A DNA stretch of 64,000 nucleotides from Euphorbia lathyris. Its lineage: Eukaryota > Streptophyta > Magnoliopsida > Malpighiales > Euphorbiaceae. The notes under the pieces were generated by a model. The model ran no database searches, was not told the DNA's origin, and saw nothing but the letters and a program-made list of their open reading frames with translations. The position numbers were made by a program, and so were the translations under genes. Within the stretch, counting starts at the first letter, position 1; the number at the start of each line of letters is the position of its first letter. Below, one piece after another: positions 10,928-22,014 of the stretch. The DNA is taken from the NCBI RefSeq assembly GCF_963576675.1, contig NC_088916.1, positions 48,051,001-48,115,000 of the forward strand. Direction: 5' to 3'.

Positions 10928-11543
10928 CCAAAAAGTTAGATAAAATGGTTAGAACAGTGTTACTAGACATGTTCATTAAACATCATAGTGAGGATATATT
11001 CGAGGAAAACTAGCTTAATTAATAACACAAACACTTGAGGCGTCATCAACATGATCATAGGAGGATCGAACACCTTTGGGCGAGTTGAGAGAAAAAGGCT
11101 TAATATTATGTCTGTGCTACCTTTAGAAAATAAAAAACCCATTTTCTTTTTCAGTCATTTTTCACAAAGTTTCGTGAAAGCTGCATACTCACATTGGTCA
11201 TTGAAGTAGTGACCGATAAGTACACGGTTCGTCGAGTCTTTATAGACAAAAAAATATTGTCAGCATAATCACTTGAAAGGCTTTTAAAGCCTCCAAATTT
11301 AACAAGATTGAGTGGAACACTCTTCGATGCCATTGGTCGGAAAAAGTTTTCCTTCTCTATACCATATATGATAATATAGTTTGTAGGTCTCGAATCTCCC
11401 ATATGGAGGTACATGGTCATTTTCTAATTATGAATATCCCCCTGGAATACAACACAATAATCAAATGCCCTTTGCTCTCAAAATCAGAAAGTGTTATTTC
11501 TATTAAACATCTAGCATTTAAATACCCATTACAAAAGGGATTG
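10928..11543 (+). pseudogene. Decayed gypsy aspartic-protease remnant
   Basis: Broken frames give IIGGSNTFGRVERKRLNIM, a worn RRVFID segment where the DxG active site should be, then MNIPLEYNTIIKCPLLSK and SIKHLAFKYPLQKG. This is the order of a Ty3/gypsy retropepsin region of the Tat type ('PLEYN..IGRP..' and 'S..HL..KYP'). It continues the gag remnant at 5643-6180; the CACTA element split them. It ends abruptly near 11543, where CACTA-type DUF8039 coding begins. Not functional. Confidence 0.65.
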
Positions 11544-11968
11544 CCCTGGAAACATTATGGGGTATGGAAGATTAGTGCAATCAAACCTTGATCCAGAGCA
11601 GCAGACAATCCACGAACGACCTTTGGGGACAGAAAATATTAGAGTTGAAGTTGTGGCTATTATTGATGTTGATGCAAAACTGCCATACCCGATTAAAGAT
11701 AAAATGGTCGTTGTCAAGGAAGCATTGGGGCCAATTGTAGCATGGCAAAAAAATCTTCGTGTCATGGAACTTGTGAAGGAAAGCGGACCAGTGAAAGCTA
11801 AGGTAATATTTGATTATATAAATAATTGTTTGAGCTTCCACCTCATTTTACTTTTGTCAAATGGTATAAGATATTTACTAGGTTTAACTTAATGTCTATA
11901 ATACGTTCAAATACATGCAGTATAATATTAAGGTAGAAGCCTAATGTGCAACGAGAAAGAAGAAACAA
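11544..11968 (+). pseudogene. Left fragment of a second CACTA-like element: DUF8039-type exon
   Basis: One open frame (11545-11803) reads GNIMGYGRLVQSNLDPEQQT, then ERPLGTENIRVEVVAIIDVD and AKLPYPIKDKMVVVKEALGP, ending VKAK at a GT donor near 11803. It resembles the DUF8039 region found upstream of Ulp1-type peptidase domains in plant CACTA (En/Spm) proteins. The 5' part of the gene and the left terminus are not seen; the junction with gypsy protease sequence is at about 11543. The frame is interrupted at 11974 by a three-LTR unit and continues at 21528 and 53268. Confidence 0.65.
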
Positions 11969-11973
11969 CTTAC

Positions 11974-13671
11974 TGATAGGGGTCAAAAATCCCTATCTTT
12001 GGGTACGGTTTTAGAACGGTTTTTAGCGTTATTTAGTTAATAAGCGAGCAATTCTCGCATTTAAATGCTTTTGTGTGAGTTAGTTAGAAATTGGAAATGT
12101 TTTATTTACTTTTCGTTGTTCAGGCTCGTTTTATGATCAATTTAGGCAAATACGGCCAAAATGGCATGCATATTATAATTCCGTTATCTTTTGAAGCTAA
12201 TTGATCCGTCAAAAGTCGCACCAAACGAAGCGTTTGCTCAAAATAAGCGATTGGCGGGTCAATTTAGCCTTTGGACTAATGTTGTTTGGAGTTTATGTGC
12301 GTGTGCAGGTTAAAACATGATCAATCTCAGGCAAAAATCGTGTCTCGGGGACCCCCGGCAGTCGCTCGGCGAATTGAGCATCGGTGAGCAGCCCAGGCGC
12401 TGCTCAGCGCGCAGCCCGGGCGTTGCTCGGCGAGCTGCCCAGGCGCTGCTCGGCGAGCTGCCCAGGCACTGGCCAGGCACTGTGCCTGCTCGCCGAGCAG
12501 GCCCTCAGAGGCCTGCTCGCCGAGCAGGGAGCCTGCTTGCGATGAGCAGTGCCTGCTCGCCGAGCAGCTCGCCCTGCTCGGTGAGCAGACCTGTGGGAAT
12601 TGGTCAAAAAGACCAATTCCGCCCCCACGACGCCACGATGGACCCCACGACTTCCTACCTGCATAAGGACACGAAATAGGTCAAGAAAAGGGCCCGAGCC
12701 ACGCCTATAAATAGGATTTTTCCAATGTAATTAGGCATCTTTTATCTTTTATAATTTTCTTAGCTTTTCATCTTGAGAAATCCTCTCCACCTCCTCCATA
12801 TCCTTCAAACCTCCATTGAAGACACATCCGAAGCTCCGCTCACTCATGATTGCTCAAACTCCATCCTTAAGTCCTAGGAAGACGCCTGCATTGGTAGACA
12901 GGTTCCCTGAAAGGGATTTTTCTTCTTTTACATTCTGTCTAGCCTCTGATACATGTTATGAATCCTAGGCTTATTGTATCTTCGTGACAATACTTTCATC
13001 TTTGATATATATTATAGTTTTTGTTCATTCAATTGTTTTAATGCTTTAATCTTTGTCTTACGCTTTGTATGATTGGTTTAACTCATTCGATAATCCCAAA
13101 ATTAAGTTGGCACATATTGCGAGCTGAATCTGACCTAGTCAGTGCCTATAGGATTGACGACCCTATAGAAGATTAAGCCCAAATTGCTGAGCCTTAGAGC
13201 TAGTTTCGGCCTTACAAGGGAATCACGAACTAGAGACTTTAGGAGGATAGGTCGGGTTAATCGCCTCGGACACAAGTGACTTAGATTTTAATTCAATTGC
13301 TTAAACAATCCATTTTCATTATCATCGTATCCCTTCATGTTCCTTCGGATAATTGCATTGGTAAAAGATCAATTAGGAGTAGTTTAACTTAATTAGGGGT
13401 AGAGTAACTTAATTAGGCGTAGAATAACTTAGTTAGTATCAGATAACTTAGCTAGGAGTAGTATAATCCAACCTAGGAGTAGATTAACTTAAGAAAAACC
13501 AACTCAGAACCCCCTAAGCCTAGATAACACCTGAAACCAAGTAACTCGATACTTGTAGAAATAAATCCTGTGGACTATACCTGGACTTTCCAGAATTTTA
13601 TTACTTGATAACGACGGGGTACACTTATCCCTAAGATCGGCCTCACTCCACAACCGCGTGAGGCCGCATCA
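11974..13671 (+). repeat. LTR A of the three-LTR unit
   Basis: 1698 bp, TG...CA, with a GC-rich palindromic tract at about 12381-12590 (repeats of CTGCTCGCCGAGCAG). A TATA-like CCTATAAATAGG lies near 12704, a likely promoter for the genomic RNA. Open frames in the GC tract are by-products of the repeats. Confidence 0.88.
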
Positions 13672-13677
13672 AGTTTT

Positions 13678-13695
13678 TGGCGCCGTTGCCGGGGA
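13678..13695 (+). other. Primer-binding site, tRNA-Asp type
   Basis: TGGCGCCGTTGCCGGGGA lies seven bases after LTR A. It is complementary to the 3' end of tRNA-Asp, the usual primer of Athila-type elements. An identical site follows LTR B at 16982-16999. Confidence 0.8.
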
Positions 13696-13979
13696 TTTAT
13701 TTCTTCTGCAATATCGAACCAAAGGTCGATTTGTTAGTTTAGGCATTCGCTGTGAATACCCTTGTTTATATCGTTATATCGTTTATACGTGTTTATACGT
13801 ATACCTGTTTATACATATACTTGTTTATATACAATTCGTTTGTGAATATCTTTGTTTATATCATCTATACTTGTTGATATATAATTTCTTTATACTCTTC
13901 TATACTTGTTCATATCTGTATACTGTTACTTATCAACTTTTGCGCTAGAACTTCACTTTTTCTCAGCATTCTCTGATCA

Positions 13980-14942
13980 ATGAATTGGCAAGAAAAAGTA
14001 GAGTGGCAAGCTCAAAAGTTTACTATCCCATCAAGACCATACATTCATGCCCTGGAGAATGAGGCTCCCAATCCCTCCATGGCCGACTTAAATAAGAAAA
14101 TGGATATCTTGGTGGCGAAACTGAGCCTCAACACCAATGAAAGTGTAAGTTTTGTGGGTAATCACCAAAGGTATAATTCTAACCCCAATTCTTACAGCTT
14201 TTATGGTAGTGATTGGAGGAGACCTCAACACTCAAATCTGTCCTACGGGAACCCTAACATGTTGAGGCCTCCAAATAGGTTTGTTAATGAGCACAGGGAA
14301 AGCGAATTGGGAATGTTCCCTTACGAACAAGCAAGCCAAGTTCCTCCACAACCCTCTAGCTCACGAGATGAGGTGCTGTCCCTTTTGAAAGGAATATCAG
14401 CCCGACTTACAATCAACGAGGAGGTTTGCAAGGACTTGAGCAACCAATTGGCTCAAATAAACCATGAGATGCAAGAGCAATCCCGAGATGCTCTCCTAGG
14501 CATAAAGGAAAACATAGAAATCCCACAAAGGGAATCAGCTCAAGCCATCTCCTTGAGGAATGACAAAAAGGTAGAACCAAGTCCACTATCACATGCATCA
14601 CTCGAGGTAAGTGAGGAACCGGAAGCGGTAAGCAACCCCGGTTCAAAATTTGAAATCCTAAATCATATGATAGAGATAAAAGATCAAATCAAAACTTGTG
14701 TATCTCAACTACCTTTGCCTCAAAAATTAGAAAAGTTTAGGTTTGCTTCATGCTCAGAAGTTTTCATTCTCTTCGACCTACCAAGAGAATCCAAAAGGGA
14801 GCAAACCAAACTTTTTCATAATATGTTTAAATTCGGCCTCCTACTTTCATTAAACTTATTTGAGGCTCTTAATCCGTTTTGTAGGTACGGGTTATTTGTT
14901 AAGGAGTTCGAGTTCCTAACGCGAGTAGAAGCATACACCTAG
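13980..14942 (+). CDS. 320-aa ORF, copy 1 (gag-tail-like, non-autonomous Athila derivative)
   Basis: It starts MNWQEKVEWQAQKFTIPSR and contains RYNSNPNSYSFYGSDWRRPQ, similar in composition to the linker after the Athila gag domain (asparagine-rich, W-R, PN). A helical, charged stretch follows (LTINEEVCKDLSNQLAQINH). The C-terminal third (KLEKFRFASCSEVFILFDLP) I cannot assign. There is no capsid core, zinc knuckle or enzyme domain. Just after the stop comes GCGCTTCTTGGGAGGCAACC, a sequence I recall from the region after pol in Athila-like elements, so pol was probably deleted out. Copy 2 at 17195-18157 is about 96 percent identical in protein with no stops, hinting at recent coding constraint or recent duplication. 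Confidence 0.65.
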   Translation: MNWQEKVEWQAQKFTIPSRPYIHALENEAPNPSMADLNKKMDILVAKLSLNTNESVSFVGNHQRYNSNPNSYSFYGSDWRRPQHSNLSYGNPNMLRPPNRFVNEHRESELGMFPYEQASQVPPQPSSSRDEVLSLLKGISARLTINEEVCKDLSNQLAQINHEMQEQSRDALLGIKENIEIPQRESAQAISLRNDKKVEPSPLSHASLEVSEEPEAVSNPGSKFEILNHMIEIKDQIKTCVSQLPLPQKLEKFRFASCSEVFILFDLPRESKREQTKLFHNMFKFGLLLSLNLFEALNPFCRYGLFVKEFEFLTRVEAYT

Positions 14943-15279
14943 GCGGGAATTCTATGTCGAGCTCACCGACTATAACGTAGCGCTTCTTGGGAGGCAACCC
15001 AAGTTTTAATAAAACTTTTCAGGTTTATTTTATTTATATTATACATTGATATTTTAGTTTAGTTGTTTAGTTTTATTTTATTTTATTTTATTTTTATTTT
15101 ATTTTTTATTTTTTTAAGTGTTCAGGTTCAAAAAAAAATTGGCCCTATGAGGCCCAGCTCGGGCGAGCTGGGCACTGCCGCCCAGCTCGGCGAGCAGGGC
15201 CCAGCTCGCCGCGAGCTGGGCACTGCCGCCCAGCTCGCGCTGGGCGCTAGCGCCCAGCCCGCTGCTGGGCACTGCGCCC
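14943..15279 (+). other. Truncated internal region 1 with GC-rich palindromic junction
   Basis: After the ORF there is a TTTTA-rich run (15060-15115). Then at 15147-15279 comes a GC-rich stretch built of inverted repeats (GCCCAGCTCGGGCGAGCTGG and relatives). It looks like a piece of LTR GC tract and abuts LTR B directly. No polypurine tract precedes LTR B, unlike LTR C. Confidence 0.6.
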
Positions 15280-16975
15280 TGATAGGGGTCAAAAACCCCT
15301 ATCTTTGGGTACGGTTTTAGGACGGGTTTTAGCATTATTTAGTTAATAAGCGAGCATTTCTCGCATTTAAATGCTTTTGTGTGAGTTAGTTAGGAATTGG
15401 AAACATTTTATTTATTTTTCATTGTTTAGGCTCGTTTTATGACCAATTTAGGCAATTACGGCCAAAATAGCATGCATAGTATAATTCCGTTATCTTTTGA
15501 AGCTAATTGGTCCGCCAAAAGTCGCACCAAACGAAGCGTTTGCTCAAAATAAGCGATTGGCGGGTCAATTTAGCCTTTGGACTAATGTTATCTGGAGTTT
15601 CTGTACATGCGCAGGTATAAGTTTGGACGAAAAAGGCATCGACGGCAGTCGGCAAGCACGCGGGGGCATACCGGGCAAGAATGCTCGACGAGCGGGCCTC
15701 CGTAGGCCATGCCTGCTCGCCGAGCAGGCCCCTGGAGGCCTACTCGCCGAGCAGGCCATCAGAGGCCTTCTCGGGCGAGCAGGATGCCTGCTCACCGAGC
15801 AGGCCATCAGAGGCCTACTCGTGCGAGCAGGATGCCTACTCGCCGAGCAGGCCACCAGAGGCCTCCTCGCCGAGCAGGGCGCTGCTCACCTCGAGTAGTG
15901 CCTGCTCGCCGAGCAGACCTGCGGGAATTGGTCAAAAAGACCAATTCCGCCCCCACGATGCCACGACGGACCCCACGATTTCCTACCTGCATAAGGACAC
16001 GAAAATAGGTCAAAAAGAGGGCCGAGCCACGCCTATAAATAGAGTTTTTCCAATGTAAATTATTATCTTTCATTATTTGTAAATTATCTTAGCTTTCCCC
16101 TTGAATTTCCTCTCCATCTCCTCCATCTTCATCAACCTCCATTGAAGCTCCTTCAAAGCTGTTCTCGAGGAATATTCAAGGTCCGTCCTTAAGACCTAGG
16201 AAGCCGATTGTAGAGTAGACAGGTTCCTTGAAAGGGATTTTTGTATCTCCTTCTACTTTTCCTTGTTTTTACTCTTTGATACAGTCTATGAATCCTAGGC
16301 TAATTGTATCCTGTGACATTATCATTCATCTTTAATAATATTTTAGCTCTTATTTTGTTCTATGATTAATTGTTTAATCTTTGTCATACGCTTTATTCAA
16401 TTGGTTTAACTCATTCAAAAGCCCCAAAATCGAGTAGGCACATATTGTGAGCTGAATCTGACCTAGTCAGAGCCTAGGAGATTGACAACCTCTTAGTTGA
16501 TTAAGCCCAAATTGCTGAGCCTTAGACCTAGTTTCGGCCTTACAAGGGAATCACGCACTAGGAACTTCAGGAGGGTAAGTAGTGTTAATCGCCTTGAATA
16601 CAAGTGACTTAGATTAGGTTTTTAACCAATAGACCTAATAACCTAACCTCATTATTATCGTTCATACCATGTTCCTTCGGGTAATTGCATTAGTGAAAGA
16701 TCAATTAGGAGTAGTTTAACTTAATTAGGCGTAGAATAACTTAGTTAGAACTAGATAACTTAGCTAGGAGTAGCATAATTCAACCTAGGAGTAGATTAAC
16801 TTAATCAAAACCAATTCAAACCCCACAAAGCCTAGATAACACTTGAGACCTAGTAATTCGATACTTGTGGTAAATAAGTCCTGTGGATTCGATACCTGGA
16901 CTTTCCAGATTTATTACTTGATAACGACGGGGTACACTTATCCCTTAGTGAGTCTTCTTCACCGAAGGCGCATCA
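15280..16975 (+). repeat. LTR B of the three-LTR unit
   Basis: 1696 bp, TG...CA, beginning TGATAGGGGTC and ending GGCGCATCA. It is more diverged from A and C than they are from each other. Its GC tract (about 15680-15920) carries a different array of TGCTCGCCGAGCAGG-type units joined by AGGCCATCAGAGGCC. It is followed by its own primer site (16982-16999). Confidence 0.85.
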
Positions 16976-17194
16976 AGTTTTTGGCGCCGTTGCCGGGGAT
17001 TTATTTCTTCTGCAATATCGAACCAAAGGTTGATTTGTTAGTTTAGGCATTCCTTTGTGAATATCTTTGTTTATATCGTCTATACTTGTTGATATATGAT
17101 TTATTTATACTTTTCTATACTTGTTCATATCTGTATACTGTTACTTATCAACTTTTGTGCTAGAACTTCACTTTTTCTCAGCATTCTCTGATCA

Positions 17195-18157
17195 ATGAAT
17201 TGGCAAGAAAAAGTCGAGTGGCAAGCCCAAAAGTTTACTATCCCATCAAGACAATACATTCATGCCCTGGAGAATGAGGCTCTCAATCCCTCCATGGCCG
17301 ACTTAAATGAGAAAATGAATATCTTGATGGCGAAACTGAGCCTCAACACCAATGAAAGTGTAAGTTTTGTGGGTAATCACCAAAGGTATAATTCTAACCC
17401 CAATTCTTACAGCTTTTATGGTAGTGATTGGAGGAGACCTCAACACTCAAATCTGTCCTACGGGAACCCTAACATGTTGAGGCCTCCAAATAGGTTTGTT
17501 AATGAGCACAGGGAAAACGAATTGGGAATGTTCCCTTACGAACAAGCAAGCCAAGTTCCTCCACAACCCTCTAGCTCACGAGATGAGGTGCTGTCCCTTT
17601 TGAAAGGAATATCAGCCCGACTTACAATCAACGAGGAGGTTTGCAAGGACTTGAGCAACCAATTGGCTCAAATAAACCATGAGATGCAAGAGCAATCCCG
17701 AGATGCTCTCCCAGGCATAAAGGAAAACATAGAAATCCCACAAAGGGAATCAGCTCAAGCCATCTCCTTGAGGAATGACAAAAAGGTAGAACCAAGTCCA
17801 CTATCACATGCATCACTCGAGGTAAGTGAGGAACCGGAAGCGGTAAGCAACCCCGGTTCAAAATCTGAAATTCTAAATCATGTGATAGAGATAAAAGATC
17901 AAATCAAAACTTGTGTATCTCAACTACCTTTTCCTCAAAAATTAGAAAAGTTTAGGTTTGCTTCATGCTCAGAAGTTTTCATTCTCTTTGACCTACCAAG
18001 AGAATCCAAAAGGGAGCAAACCAAACTTTTTCATAATATGTTTAAATTCGACCTCCTGCTTTCATTAAACTTATTAGAGGCTCTTAATCCGTTTTGTAGG
18101 TACGGGTTATTTCTCAAGGAGTTCGAGTTCCTAACGCGAGTAGAAGCTTACACCTAG
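17195..18157 (+). CDS. 320-aa ORF, copy 2 (gag-tail-like, non-autonomous Athila derivative)
   Basis: Same length and frame as the ORF at 13980-14942, with about a dozen amino-acid differences (for example SRQYIH for SRPYIH, MNILMAK for MDILVAK). No enzyme domains. It lies 195 bases after its primer site. After the stop, GCGCTTCTTGGGAGGCAACC again marks the post-pol segment, followed here by the full non-coding tail to the polypurine tract. Function unknown; a nucleic-acid or Gag-partner binding role is only a guess. Confidence 0.65.
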   Translation: MNWQEKVEWQAQKFTIPSRQYIHALENEALNPSMADLNEKMNILMAKLSLNTNESVSFVGNHQRYNSNPNSYSFYGSDWRRPQHSNLSYGNPNMLRPPNRFVNEHRENELGMFPYEQASQVPPQPSSSRDEVLSLLKGISARLTINEEVCKDLSNQLAQINHEMQEQSRDALPGIKENIEIPQRESAQAISLRNDKKVEPSPLSHASLEVSEEPEAVSNPGSKSEILNHVIEIKDQIKTCVSQLPFPQKLEKFRFASCSEVFILFDLPRESKREQTKLFHNMFKFDLLLSLNLLEALNPFCRYGLFLKEFEFLTRVEAYT

Positions 18158-19863
18158 GAAGGAACTCCATGTCGAGCTAACCGACTATAAAGTAGCGCTT
18201 CTTGGGAGGCAACCCAAGTTTGGATTAAACTTTTTCTAGGTTTGTTTTTCTTTTTAATTCAATTATAGATTTCTGTTTTTAACTTTGGTTAGTAAGTTGT
18301 CTTCTCCACACTGACTTTTTACACTCGTACTTTATGATTTGTGATGCAATGTTGGAACTTATTGCATATTTTTAGTGTGAGGAGGTGGGGTAGACAAACT
18401 TACAAAAATTGTATAATTTTTAAATTTTTGTTGCGTCGTGTCTAGTTTAGTTCAGCGTTTTCGGGTTTTATTTATGTTTTTGCATGTTTAGGACCTAAAA
18501 CCGTGAACCTCCTTCGAATCTAAACTTCGTTATTTATCCTCGAGGAGTGAGAACCGAATCTAATATTGCATGACAACTAGTTTAGGTGTAGGACACAATC
18601 CTTGTATCTGTAAAAGCATGAGCTAAAGTTTGCATTTAGACCCTACTTTTGAAGAAATGCTAAAATCATTACTTAGGTAGATAACTTAAGAATTGAAGGC
18701 ATGTGATGTTGAACTTGAGTTTGGGGAAAACTAGTAAACACAAAATTGAAACCCAAAGAATTGTGAGTTGAATTTGAGCCTAAGAGCGAACATCAAAAAG
18801 CTCTTTTTCTTGACATTTTTGTATGAATGCTTTGACTTGTGGAAGATTACAGATTTTGCACCTAATACTGTGTTGAACCTACATGCAATGATTTGAGATG
18901 ATAAACGATGAAATCAGCCTCATTAGAATTAACCCTTTTTCATTACCTTATTTTCTCTTTTTCATCCACTCTAGGAAGCCCCTTTGAGCCTATATTTTTG
19001 TAGTTTATAGATTTTTTTCTTTCGTTCTAACCTATTTTTTTTGCAAACCACAACTTGGTTTGCTACTTAACCCAAAATTTTTGCAAAGCTCAAATTGAGC
19101 CTTTGTTTTCTTCTAGCGCTTTTTCTTTGTTTATGGCATTATAGTAGCAAGCCAAAAGGCTAAGAAGTGAATGAGCATCACTATCCAAAAAAAAAGGGGA
19201 AGAAGAGAAAAACAGAAAAAAGAAAAGAAAAGAAAAGAAAAGAAAAGAGACGAACTAAAAGGGGAGAACTTCATCCCCCAGTTCTTTAAATTAAAACGTC
19301 TCAAGAAAACATCCCAAAAAGAGAATAATGGATGAATAAAAAGCTCAATCACTTCATATTTGCTAAAGCCATTTGAACTTTGTTTTTCTAGCGCTAGAAC
19401 TATTAACCCTTGTTGTACCTTTAACCCTCTAACCACATTACAACCCAAATTCGAGGCTGTTTTTGATATCATCGGAGTCATATAGCATAGTAGAGGAACT
19501 CGGATGAACGTGCAAAATCAACGTAATCCTAAGCAAGAACATAAGCCGAGAGTAAACACTTTAGCCACCAAAATTGTGTGAAATGAGTGAACTACCTATG
19601 GTGAGGTGTTTTACTTAGCGATCCCCTCAAGCTCGTTTAATTGAACATGTGTCCTTTTGCTTAAAACTATAACCTATGATAATTGAAATGCGGCTTTTGG
19701 ATATCGTGTCTCTACTTTGTATTTCCGAATGCATGTAATTACAGATGCTCGAAATTGTGTCAAGCACCTAGTCAAACCGGTAGGTTTTCTAGCTTGCTTG
19801 TGATTGCGGGTTTAGTTTTTTAGTTTACTTGGGGACAAGTAAAGTTTTCAGTGCGAGGAGGTT
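18158..19863 (+). other. Non-coding 3' tail and polypurine tract of the three-LTR unit
   Basis: About 1.7 kb without a plausible gene. It includes an AAAAG microsatellite near 19215-19250. The polypurine tract is 19851-19863 (GTGCGAGGAGGTT), immediately before LTR C; a similar GTGAGGAGGTGGGG stands at 18376-18390. Confidence 0.6.
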
Positions 19864-21522
19864 TGATAGGGGTCAAAAACCCCTATCTTTGGGTACGGTT
19901 TTAGAACGGTTTTTAGCGTTATTTAGTTAATAAGCGAGCAATTCTCGTATTTAAATGCTTTTGTGTGAGTTAGTTAGAAATTGGAAATGTTTTATTTACT
20001 TTTCGTTGTTCAGGCTCGTTTTATGATCAATTTAGGCAAATACGGCCAAAATGGCATGTATATTATAATTCCGTTATCTTTTGAAGCTAATTGATCCGTC
20101 AAAAGTCGCACCAAACGAAGCGTTTGCTCAAAATAAGCGATTGGCGGGTCAATTTAGCCTTTGGACTAATGTTGTTTAGAGTTTATGTGCGTGTGCAGGT
20201 TAAAACATGATCAATCTCAGGCAAAAATCGTGTCTCGGGGACCCTCGGCAGTCGCTCGGCGAATTGAGCATCAGTGAGCAGCCCAGGCGCTGCTCGGCGC
20301 GCAGCCCGGGCGCTGCTCGGCGAGCAGCCCAGGCGCTACTCGGCGAGCTGCGCAGGCACTGCCCAGGCACCGCCCATGCACTACCCAGGCACTGTGCCTG
20401 CTCGCCGAGCAGGCCCTTAGAGGCCTGCTCGCCGAGCAGACCTGCGGGAATTGGTCAAAAAGACCAATTCCGCCCCCACGACGCCACGATGGACCCCACG
20501 ACTTCCTACCTGCATAAGGACACGAAATAGGTCAAGAAAAGGGCCCGAGCCACGCCTATAAATAGGATTTTTCCAATGTAATTAGGCATCTTTTATCTTT
20601 TGTAATTTTCTTAGCTTTTCATCTTGAGAAATCCTCTCCACCTCCTCCATATCCTTCAAACCTCCATTGAAGACACCTCCGAAGCTCCGCTCACTGAGGA
20701 TTGCTCAAACTCCATCCTTAAGTCCTAGGAAGACGCCTGCATTGGTAGACAGGTTCCCTGAAAGGGATTTTTCTTCTTTTACATTCTGTCTAGCCTCTGA
20801 TACATGTTATGAATCCTAGGCTTATTGTATCTTCGTGACAATACTTTCATCTTTGATATATATTATAGTTTTTGTTCATTCAATTGTTTTAATGCTTTAA
20901 TCTTTGTCTTACGCTTTGTCTGATTGGTTTAACTCATTCGATAATCCCAAAATTAAGTTGGCACATATTGCGAGCTGAATCTGACCTAGTCAGTGCCTAT
21001 AGGATTGACGACCCTATAGAAGATTAAGCCCAAATTGCTGAGCCTTAGAGCTAGTTTCGGCCTTACAAGGGAATCACGAACTAGGGACTTTAGGAGGATA
21101 GGTCGGGTTAATCGCCTCGGACACAAGTGACTTAGATTTTAATTCAATTGCTTAAACAATCTATTTTCATTATCAACGTATCCCTTCATGTTCCTTCGGA
21201 TAATTGCATTGGTAAAAGATCACTTAGGAGTAGTTTAACTTAATTAGGGGTAGAGTAACTTAATTAGGCGTAGAATAACTTAGTTAGAATCAGATAACTT
21301 AGCTAGGAGTAGTATAATCCAACCTAGGAGTAGATTAACTTAAGAAAAACCAACTCAGAACCCCCTAAGCCTAGATAACACCTGAAACCAAGTAACTCGA
21401 TACTTGCAGAAATAAATCCTGTGGACGATACCTGGACTTTCCAGAATTTTATTACTTGATAACGACGGGGTACACTTATCCCTAAGATCGGCCTCACTCC
21501 ACAACCGCGTGAGGCCGCGTCA
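19864..21522 (+). repeat. LTR C of the three-LTR unit
   Basis: 1659 bp, beginning TGATAGGGGTC and ending GAGGCCGCGTCA, then the CTTAC duplication. It is nearly identical to LTR A apart from a shorter GC palindrome tract (about 20276-20445). Confidence 0.88.
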
Positions 21523-21527
21523 CTTAC

Positions 21528-21633
21528 CCCACATGATGATGAAGATAAGATTTAGAAAATTTACCGGCCAATCTGCAATGGCTATTGTTGAAGTTGTGCA
21601 ATTGGGCCAATAAAATCTTACGCAATGGAGGCA
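21528..21633 (+). pseudogene. Middle fragment of the second CACTA-like gene
   Basis: The 106-base piece lies between the two target duplications and reads LCNWANKILRNGGTI in one frame. That frame continues without a stop into 53268 (NNFGSELFNHPTKASIF) once the Copia insertion and its duplicated CTATC are ignored. This is the region between DUF8039 and the Ulp1-like domain. Confidence 0.6.
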
Positions 21634-21638
21634 CTATC

Positions 21639-22014
21639 TGTTGGACCCGTGTGATTAGTTCCAAAGGGGGGTTAGGAACTAATATAGCTTTTTCGTTTAA
21701 TTACGCTGACTTAATCAATTCTTTAAGTTATTTAACTCAGTTTTGGTCAGCGCGGTCGAGAGAAATGTAAGACAGCTTTAGTCAGAGGCTGACTAGAACC
21801 GTTTTACTTGTGAGTTGGGAATTAACACTTGAGGTCAGCTTCCAAATCAGCACTCTGATTACTCAGTGTCAGCTTATAAAATTTATATCCTGAGTAATTT
21901 AAGCAAATAGCACATACATATATATTGAGAGAAATGGTTAGAAATTACTCAGCAGATTTATCCTGGTTCGGCCTCACCGCCTACGTCCAGTCCCCAGAGT
22001 CCTTCCGGGCTTTT
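21639..22014 (-). repeat. Copia 3' LTR, distal part
   Basis: The end of the LTR in element orientation. Its + strand reading starts TGTTGGACCCGTG and runs to the CTTTT target (22010-22014) of the Athila insertion. The rest of the same LTR is at 51807-52905. Confidence 0.8.

Larger units (their letters stand above)
11974..21522 (+). mobile_element. Three-LTR non-autonomous Athila-like retrotransposon unit
   Basis: Three LTR copies (A 11974-13671, B 15280-16975, C 19864-21522) all start TGATAGGGGTC. A and C end GAGGCCGC(A/G)TCA. The whole unit is flanked by CTTAC (11969-11973 and 21523-21527), a 5-bp target duplication. LTRs A and B are each followed by a tRNA-Asp-type primer site and a 320-codon ORF. 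Only LTR C is preceded by a polypurine tract. A and C are nearly identical outside a GC-rich tract, while B differs more. No protease, RT, RNase H or integrase is present, so mobility would need an autonomous Athila-type partner. Confidence 0.88.

Noticed and set aside
12317..12679. Open frames on both strands in the GC tract of LTR A (also 15497-16073 and 20207-20530), with repeated LLAEQA / ARRAG peptides
   Set aside because: They are translations of the palindromic CTGCTCGCCGAGCAG array in an LTR; the frame is open on both strands for compositional reasons and differs between LTR copies.
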